From Planctomycetota bacterium (GTDB lineage Bacteria > Planctomycetota > Planctomycetia > Planctomycetales > Planctomycetaceae), in contig JAPOLP010000458.1 in assembly GCA_029977045.1 (NCBI GenBank), forward strand, positions 1 through 5,380: a stretch of DNA of 5,380 bases, read 5' to 3'. A program made the position numbers and the translations under genes. The notes beneath the pieces were generated by a model. It saw only the letters and a program-made list of their open reading frames with translations. It searched no databases and was not told the origin of the DNA. Every line of letters starts with the position of its first letter. Within the stretch, counting starts at the first letter, position 1. Shown piece by piece: positions 1 to 5,380 of this stretch.

Positions 1-1010
1 CCGTCGTGCGGTCGATCGTCGGCCTGCGTGACGAGCACTCCAGCTTTCACTGCCTGACCGGCCAGTCGATGGGCACGGTCGAGCGCGACGGAATTCCGAA
101 CTTCGGTTCCGTTGTTTCGAGAGTGCTCGGTCCGACGAATCCCGTGACACCCCCGTTCGTCGACCTGTTCCCGACGATGAAGCACCGACCGTACAACAGC
201 GCGGACGCCGGTTATCTGGGCTCGAAGTTCAACCAGGTCAAAGCGGACGGCGAAGACCTGGCCAGCATGAAGCTGCGGTTTGTCGATCGCGATCATTTTC
301 AGAGCCGCCGTGACCTGCTGCGACGCTTCGACTCGCTGCGCCGCAACGCCGAAGACGCGAAGCTGCTGGGTATGGACGAGGTTTACGATCGCGCGTTCAG
401 CGTGCTGACGTCGTCCGATCTCGTCGACGCTCTCGATATCAGCAAGGAAAGCGAAGCGACCCGCGAGCTCTACGGCAAAGGTTCATCGACACACCTGGGC
501 GACGGGGCTCCGCTGTGGAACGAGCAACTCCTGATGGCTCGCCGCCTGGTCGAGGCTGGCGTCCGCGTCGTCACCGTCGCGTACGGTTTCTGGGACACGC
601 ACGGCAACAACTTCGATCACCTGAAGAAGTACCTGCCGACGTTCGACCAGGGAATCTCGGCCCTGATCGCCGACATCTATGACCGCGGGCTCGGCGATGA
701 CGTCACGGTCGTCGTCTGCGACGAGTTCGGCCGCACTCCAAAGATCAACGACAAGGCCGGTCGCGACCACTGGGCTCCGGTGAACTGTGCCTGGCTGGCC
801 GGCGGCGGCATGAACGTCGGCCAGGTCATCGGCTCGACGGACAAAACCGGAGCCTACGCCGAAGACCGCCCCGTTCACTTCCGCGATATCCTGGCAACCG
901 TCTACCACAACATGGGCATCGACCCGCACATGATGATCCGCAACGAAGTCGAACTCCCGGTCATGCTCCTGCCGGAAGACGCCCGCCCGATCAGCGAGCT
1001 GGTGGGGTAA
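1..1010 (+). CDS. DUF1501 family protein, 5'-truncated by the window edge
   Basis: This is the C-terminal part (about 335 residues) of a DUF1501 protein, a family with an alkaline phosphatase/sulfatase-like fold that is abundant in planctomycetes and often exported through a Tat signal. The reading frame is already open at base 3, and the first visible residues are mid-domain, so the GTG at base 6 is almost certainly an internal valine codon and the true start lies upstream. Numbering from that GTG, the family hallmarks are GFWDTHGNNF (194-203), DEFGRTPKIN (239-248) and GRDHW (252-256); their Asp and His residues are the likely metal ligands. A conserved tail, HFRDILATVYHNMGID (291-306), follows. 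Full-length members usually have over 400 residues, so about 100 are missing here. In planctomycetes these genes often sit next to DUF1549/DUF1553 cytochrome-like genes, but none is visible. The substrate is unknown. Family assignment is firm; biochemical role is not. Confidence 0.9.
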   Translation, partial: VVRSIVGLRDEHSSFHCLTGQSMGTVERDGIPNFGSVVSRVLGPTNPVTPPFVDLFPTMKHRPYNSADAGYLGSKFNQVKADGEDLASMKLRFVDRDHFQSRRDLLRRFDSLRRNAEDAKLLGMDEVYDRAFSVLTSSDLVDALDISKESEATRELYGKGSSTHLGDGAPLWNEQLLMARRLVEAGVRVVTVAYGFWDTHGNNFDHLKKYLPTFDQGISALIADIYDRGLGDDVTVVVCDEFGRTPKINDKAGRDHWAPVNCAWLAGGGMNVGQVIGSTDKTGAYAEDRPVHFRDILATVYHNMGIDPHMMIRNEVELPVMLLPEDARPISELVG

Positions 1011-1026
1011 GGTCGCAACTGAAGTC

Positions 1027-1030
1027 GGAG
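1027..1030 (+). promoter_or_regulatory. Ribosome binding site of the small cysteine-rich gene
   Basis: A GGAG core sits 9 bases before the GTG at 1040. It supports that GTG as the start over the ATG at 1033, which lies in another frame. The same GGAG plus 9-base arrangement precedes the methyltransferase start. Confidence 0.55.
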
Positions 1031-1039
1031 ATATGTTCC

Positions 1040-1450
1040 GTGGATCCGAGGGAACTGAAAGAGCAACTACGTCTCAAGCAGTTCCTGCGTCGACATCCCA
1101 CGAGGCGAACAGCCGAGTTCACTGCAGACAATGACCACAACCCACTTGTCCTCGTGTCATGCAGACGATGTCGTGGCTTTGGAAGGTACGATCGGTACGC
1201 CATGCCCGACGAAGATAGTTGCGTGGAACTCGTTCACTGCGAGGAATGCGACGGACGAGGAGTGATACCAGAGCTGGAGCCGTTCTTCGATAACGATAAC
1301 GCCCCGAAGCCTGTTAGCGTGCGAGCTGATGGCTGGCTTACGTGCCCAAATTGCGGTTGGCGTTTTAGGATTACCGACGAGAACGCGTGGACCGGTCTGC
1401 GGCATATTCGCTGTGGTCAAAAACTCTTGCTCACAGAAGACGCTGATTGA
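1040..1450 (+). CDS. Small cysteine-rich protein with DnaJ-like zinc knuckles
   Basis: A 136-residue protein of unknown function starting at GTG, 29 bases after the DUF1501 stop. Eight cysteines fall in a pattern typical of zinc binding. CRRCRGFG (C41, C44) and CEECDGRG (C67, C70) both match the CxxCxGxG knuckle of the DnaJ central domain, where two such knuckles pair to hold one zinc ion. A third element, CPNCG (C102, C105), is followed by a lone C125 in a RCGQK context, so it could be a zinc ribbon with a non-Cys fourth ligand. The N-terminus (1-30) is strongly basic and probably helical. No J domain, signal peptide or membrane segment is present. The cysteine spacing is the main evidence that the frame is real. 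Ten of its 17 arginine codons are AGG, AGA or CGA, whereas the methyltransferase mostly uses CGG/CGC; this may reflect acquisition or low expression. It could be a nucleic-acid- or protein-binding accessory factor, but that is inference. Confidence 0.7.
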   Translation: MDPRELKEQLRLKQFLRRHPTRRTAEFTADNDHNPLVLVSCRRCRGFGRYDRYAMPDEDSCVELVHCEECDGRGVIPELEPFFDNDNAPKPVSVRADGWLTCPNCGWRFRITDENAWTGLRHIRCGQKLLLTEDAD

Positions 1451-1458
1451 AACTGGCA

Positions 1459-1549
1459 GGGTGGCCGGTGCTGGACTGAGCCTGCGAAGGAAGCCCCGGA
1501 ACCGCCCCTCCGGGGTTTCGCTCGTACCTCGCTCCAACCCCGGCCACCC
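1459..1549. repeat. Nested inverted repeat (outer stem around the terminator hairpin)
   Basis: GGGTGGCCGG (1459-1468) is perfectly complementary to CCGGCCACCC (1540-1549), giving a 10-bp outer arm. Inside it, GAGC (1478-1481) can pair with GCTC (1531-1534), and the 11-bp hairpin of 1490-1519 occupies the apex. The whole could fold as one long, bulged cruciform or RNA structure of about 90 bases. Possible roles include a bidirectional terminator, a structured RNA or a dispersed intergenic repeat; the sequence alone does not decide. Confidence 0.6.
1490..1519 (+). terminator. Probable transcription terminator hairpin
   Basis: GAAGCCCCGGA (1490-1500) pairs with TCCGGGGTTTC (1509-1519): 11 bp with one G-T pair, and an 8-base loop ACCGCCCC. 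It lies 39 bases after the stop of the cysteine-rich gene. The right arm ends in TTT, but a true run of T does not follow, so as an intrinsic terminator it is imperfect. Because the left arm begins GAA and the right ends TTTC, it could act in either direction. If it works, it separates the first two genes from the methyltransferase. Confidence 0.55.
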
Positions 1550-1650
1550 CTCTGATTGCTTGCGCCCTCCCTGGCCGACCGGTACCATCCGGGCCGCTCG
1601 AAATCGCCGTCTTCTGCTGCGGGCGATCGAGCGTCTTTTGCCCCGTGAAC

Positions 1651-1654
1651 GGAG
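1651..1654 (+). promoter_or_regulatory. Ribosome binding site of the methyltransferase
   Basis: GGAG (within ACGGAG, 1649-1654) is 9 bases upstream of the GTG at 1664. It supports this GTG as the start. The resulting N-terminus, MDDLLNTIQHGDCVE, matches the usual opening of beta-class methyltransferases, in which a short strand and the GD pair come just before the catalytic motif. Confidence 0.6.
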
Positions 1655-1663
1655 TCCTCGGTT

Positions 1664-3520
1664 GTGGACGATCTACTCAATACGATTCAGCATGGTGACT
1701 GTGTCGAACGAACGAACGCGCTGCCGGAAGGCTGCGTTGATCTGGCGTTTGCCGATCCGCCGTTCAACATCGGGTACGAGTACGACGTTTACGACGACCG
1801 CAAGGAAGCTCAGCAGTACCTCGACTGGTCGCGCGACTGGATCAACGCGGTGCATCGCGTGCTGAAGGACGACGGGACGTTCTGGCTGGCGATTGGCGAT
1901 GAGTACGCGGCCGAGCTGAAGCTGATCAGCCAGCAGGCCGGCTTCACCTGCCGGAGCTGGGTCATCTGGTACTACACGTTCGGCGTGAACTGCGCGCACA
2001 AATTCAGCCGCTCGCACGCGCACCTGTTTCACTTCGTCAAGAACCCGGAAGCATTCACGTTTCGCAGTGACGCGATGGAGAACCGGATTCCGTCGGCGCG
2101 GCAGCTTGTTTACGGAGACAAGCGGGCGAACCCGAAAGGCCGGCTGCCGGACGACACCTGGATCCTGCGGCCTGTCGAAGCTAGCGGGCAGTTTTCGATC
2201 GAAGCCGAAGAGCTGATCGTCGCTGCCGAGGACGGACCGAGCGACAACGACGCGACCTGGACGCTGCGGCCTCAGGATGTCGAGCACTGCTTCAGCGAGG
2301 GCGAGGATACCTGGTACTTCCCACGCGTCGCCGGAACGTTCAAAGAGCGAGCCGGGTTTCACGGTTGCCAGATGCCGGAGCAACTACTCGGTCGCATCAT
2401 CCGCTTCTGCTCGGAAGAAAACGACGTCGTGCTCGACCCGTTCTCCGGCAGTGCGACAACGCTGGCCGTCGCGAAGAAGCTCGGGCGGAAGTTCATCGGC
2501 TTTGACCTCTCGGAAGAGTACATCAGGCACGGTCGGTCGCGGCTGGATTCGATTCGCGTTGGAGACCGGCTCGACGGTGCCGCCGAACCACTCGTCAGTG
2601 CGCCGAAGACGGCTCAGGGAACTCGACGTGTTGACGGCAAGCGGGTTGCCCCGGCGACGTCGAAAAAGAAAACGAGCGGTCAGAAGTCTCTGCCACTCGG
2701 TGGCGATCCTGAGCTTCGTGAGGCGATGTTCGAGGACGCGCAGCGGAACCTGACGCTGCACGGGATCGTCGAGGCGTTCCGGCTGACTTACGACGGCTAC
2801 TCGGCGGACCGGCTCGTCGCGGACCCTGAACTCAACGCAAACTTCGTCGAAGCGTGTTCGCGACTGGGACTCGTCGGCGATGCCTGCATCTGGAACAGCC
2901 TGCTGTTTCGCATCCGCAAGGCCGGCAAGCTCGCTCAGTTCCCGGCATCGCATGTCACATCGATGACCTGGGAAGACTGCGACGAGTACCTCTTCGCCAG
3001 CGAGATCGCTTACCGGCAGATGATGGATCGCGGCGTCGGCGGGCTCGACGCGATTCTGTGTGATCCTGCTCGGGCAACCGAGTTCGATCAGATCGCGGCC
3101 TCATTCGCGCCGGGGCATTCGTCGCTTGAGTATCGCTGGGCGGCACTCAAGCTGAGGAAGGAAGCCCGGTTCGCGAGAACTCGTGGTGCATCGCTGTCGC
3201 CCGAGAAGCTCGCGGTGTCCGCACCGGTGACGATCGGCCAGTTGGACCTGTCGGACGTGCCCGAGTCTTCCGGGATGTATGTGCTGCGAGACGAAGCCAC
3301 CGGACCGCTGTATGTCGGCGAGACGCTGAATCTGCGGAAGCGGCTGGCGATGTTTTCCGGTCAGCCGGACGCGTCTGGCTGGGGCAATCTTGCGGGGCAG
3401 TTGCAGATCGAGCTGGCGGCGACCGGCGACGCTCCGCCGGAACTGCTCGCCTGGCAAAGTCGCCTTGCGCGGCATCATCGCCCGAAGCTGAACATCGAAG
3501 ACTTCTGGTCAGCGACGTAA
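1664..3520 (+). CDS. Beta-class adenine DNA methyltransferase fused to a GIY-YIG-like domain
   Basis: A 618-residue protein predicted to transfer a methyl group from S-adenosylmethionine to adenine N6 in a specific DNA sequence. Catalytic motif IV, DPPF, is at 31-34. The SAM-binding motif I, DPFSGSATT, is at 258-266, followed by FIGFDLSEEY (277-286). Motif IV before motif I, with the target-recognition region between them, defines the beta class (RsrI, HinfI, CcrM). DPPF rather than SPP favours adenine N6 over cytosine N4. The region 140-240 is enlarged and repeats a TWxLRP element. Residues 301-345 are a basic Ala/Lys/Ser-rich linker. Residues 346-520 are an unrecognised, mostly helical region. 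The C-terminus (about 530-612) resembles the UvrC N-terminal GIY-YIG nuclease: GMY (537-539), LYVGETLNLRKRL (549-561) and RPKLN (606-610). The expected catalytic Glu position holds Gln598. Typical beta-class enzymes have about 280-400 residues, so the C-terminal half is an addition. No restriction enzyme gene is adjacent. Target sequence unknown. Confidence 0.9.
   Translation: MDDLLNTIQHGDCVERTNALPEGCVDLAFADPPFNIGYEYDVYDDRKEAQQYLDWSRDWINAVHRVLKDDGTFWLAIGDEYAAELKLISQQAGFTCRSWVIWYYTFGVNCAHKFSRSHAHLFHFVKNPEAFTFRSDAMENRIPSARQLVYGDKRANPKGRLPDDTWILRPVEASGQFSIEAEELIVAAEDGPSDNDATWTLRPQDVEHCFSEGEDTWYFPRVAGTFKERAGFHGCQMPEQLLGRIIRFCSEENDVVLDPFSGSATTLAVAKKLGRKFIGFDLSEEYIRHGRSRLDSIRVGDRLDGAAEPLVSAPKTAQGTRRVDGKRVAPATSKKKTSGQKSLPLGGDPELREAMFEDAQRNLTLHGIVEAFRLTYDGYSADRLVADPELNANFVEACSRLGLVGDACIWNSLLFRIRKAGKLAQFPASHVTSMTWEDCDEYLFASEIAYRQMMDRGVGGLDAILCDPARATEFDQIAASFAPGHSSLEYRWAALKLRKEARFARTRGASLSPEKLAVSAPVTIGQLDLSDVPESSGMYVLRDEATGPLYVGETLNLRKRLAMFSGQPDASGWGNLAGQLQIELAATGDAPPELLAWQSRLARHHRPKLNIEDFWSAT
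3250..3499 (+). other. GIY-YIG/UvrC-N-like domain within the methyltransferase
   Basis: This segment encodes residues 530-612 of the methyltransferase. SGMYVLRD supplies the GIY element (Tyr539), and LYVGETLNLRKRL supplies the YIG element (Tyr550) and the helix arginine (Arg560, ten residues after the second Tyr, as in I-TevI and UvrC). The residue four after that Arg, His or Tyr in active enzymes, is Phe564. In UvrC the catalytic Glu lies 12 residues before the Asn of PxxN; here that register gives Gln598 before Asn610. Glu593 is nearby and might substitute. The domain may bind DNA without cutting it, or may be a weak nuclease. The domain call comes from motif matching by eye. Confidence 0.75.
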
Positions 3521-3545
3521 GAGCTTTGACAGTTTCAATCCCCGG

Positions 3546-3592
3546 CCCGGCAGCGGATACTCCGGTCACGGTTGCGTGACTGAGATGCCGGG
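3546..3592 (+). promoter_or_regulatory. Potential leader stem covering the kinase ribosome binding site
   Basis: CCCGGCA (3546-3552) is perfectly complementary to TGCCGGG (3586-3592), and the 16-base palindrome sits inside this stem. The 3' arm overlaps the first three bases of GGGAG, the ribosome binding site of the kinase. If it forms in the mRNA, it would reduce translation initiation. It could instead be part of a terminator for the methyltransferase gene, although no T-run follows. Complementarity is seen; function is inferred. Confidence 0.4.
3565..3580. promoter_or_regulatory. Perfect 6-4-6 palindrome upstream of the sensor kinase
   Basis: GTCACG (3565-3570), loop GTTG, CGTGAC (3575-3580). 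It lies 23 bases before the chosen ATG of the kinase and 45 bases after the methyltransferase stop. It could be an operator half-site pair or the apex of an RNA hairpin. No regulator can be named. Confidence 0.45.
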
Positions 3593-3594
3593 AG
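3590..3594 (+). promoter_or_regulatory. Ribosome binding site of the sensor kinase
   Basis: GGGAG is 8 bases before ATG 3603. This favours 3603 over the in-frame ATG at 3585, which has no comparable site before it and would add only six residues (MPGDVL) in front of the REC domain. Confidence 0.6.
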
Positions 3595-3602
3595 ATGTGC
3601 TG

Positions 3603-5380
<1,778 letters not shown>

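Larger units (their letters stand above)
1451..1663. other. Non-coding gap with structured inverted repeats
   Basis: This 213-base stretch separates the cysteine-rich gene from the methyltransferase. I see no convincing gene on either strand; the frames open across it are out-of-frame extensions of flanking coding sequence and show no recognisable protein motif. Its left half is dominated by nested inverted repeats. The right half (about 1550-1650) must carry the methyltransferase promoter if that gene is transcribed on its own, but no good -35/-10 pair is evident, as is common in planctomycetes. Confidence 0.6.

Noticed and set aside
6..8. GTG at base 6 as the start of the DUF1501 gene.
   Set aside because: The frame is open to the window edge, the residues there are mid-domain, and no ribosome binding site can be assessed; the gene is 5'-truncated.
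285..294. Palindrome GATCGCGATC in the DUF1501 gene.
   Set aside because: It lies within coding sequence and is made of codons common in this GC-rich genome; no second copy or context suggests a functional site.
1702..1719. Tandem CGAA/GAAC-type run (cgaacgaacgaacg) near the start of the methyltransferase.
   Set aside because: Only about three units, in frame, inside the conserved N-terminal coding region; no sign of a phase-variable tract, although the unit length of 4 made it worth considering.
1329..1865. A 178-codon plus-strand frame spanning the gap into the methyltransferase.
   Set aside because: It overlaps both neighbouring genes out of frame, runs through the hairpin region, and gives an Arg/Ser/Thr-rich low-complexity translation.
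1673..2953. Minus-strand open frames of 236 and 189 codons opposite the methyltransferase.
   Set aside because: Arg/Val-rich translations with no motifs, explained by the codon bias of the plus-strand gene.
3526..3561. TTGACA (3526-3531) and GATACT (3556-3561) as a -35/-10 promoter for the kinase.
   Set aside because: The spacing is 24 bases rather than about 17, and the -10 match is only 4 of 6.

Overview
The window looks like chromosomal DNA of a high-GC member of the Planctomycetota. This rests on three things: a DUF1501 protein (a family strongly expanded in planctomycetes), a large cytoplasmic REC-PAS-PAS histidine kinase, and the general codon style. The genus cannot be named from the sequence alone. 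All four genes that can be supported lie on the plus strand, and the first and last are cut by the window edges.

Layout. (1) Bases 1-1010 hold the 3' part of a DUF1501 gene. (2) Bases 1040-1450 hold a small cysteine-rich protein with two DnaJ-like CxxCxGxG knuckles and a third CPNCG element; its arginine codons differ from those of its neighbours. (3) Bases 1451-1663 form a non-coding gap holding a nested inverted repeat, whose inner 11-bp hairpin is probably a transcription terminator. (4) Bases 1664-3520 encode a 618-residue beta-class adenine DNA methyltransferase. It carries a basic linker, an unrecognised middle region and a C-terminal GIY-YIG/UvrC-N-like domain. (5) Bases 3521-3602 are a short gap with a perfect 6-4-6 palindrome inside a longer stem that covers the ribosome binding site of the next gene. 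(6) Bases 3603-5380 encode the start of a hybrid sensor kinase ordered REC-PAS-PAS-HisKA-HATPase, open at the right edge.

The four genes do not form an obvious pathway. No restriction endonuclease accompanies the methyltransferase, so it looks like an orphan or regulatory methylase, or one whose partner function is fused to it. The most notable object is this methyltransferase/GIY-YIG fusion. Its nuclease-like domain keeps both tyrosines and the helix arginine, but has Gln where UvrC-type domains carry the metal-binding Glu, and Phe where they carry Tyr/His. I found no CRISPR array, tRNA, rRNA, insertion sequence or att site.
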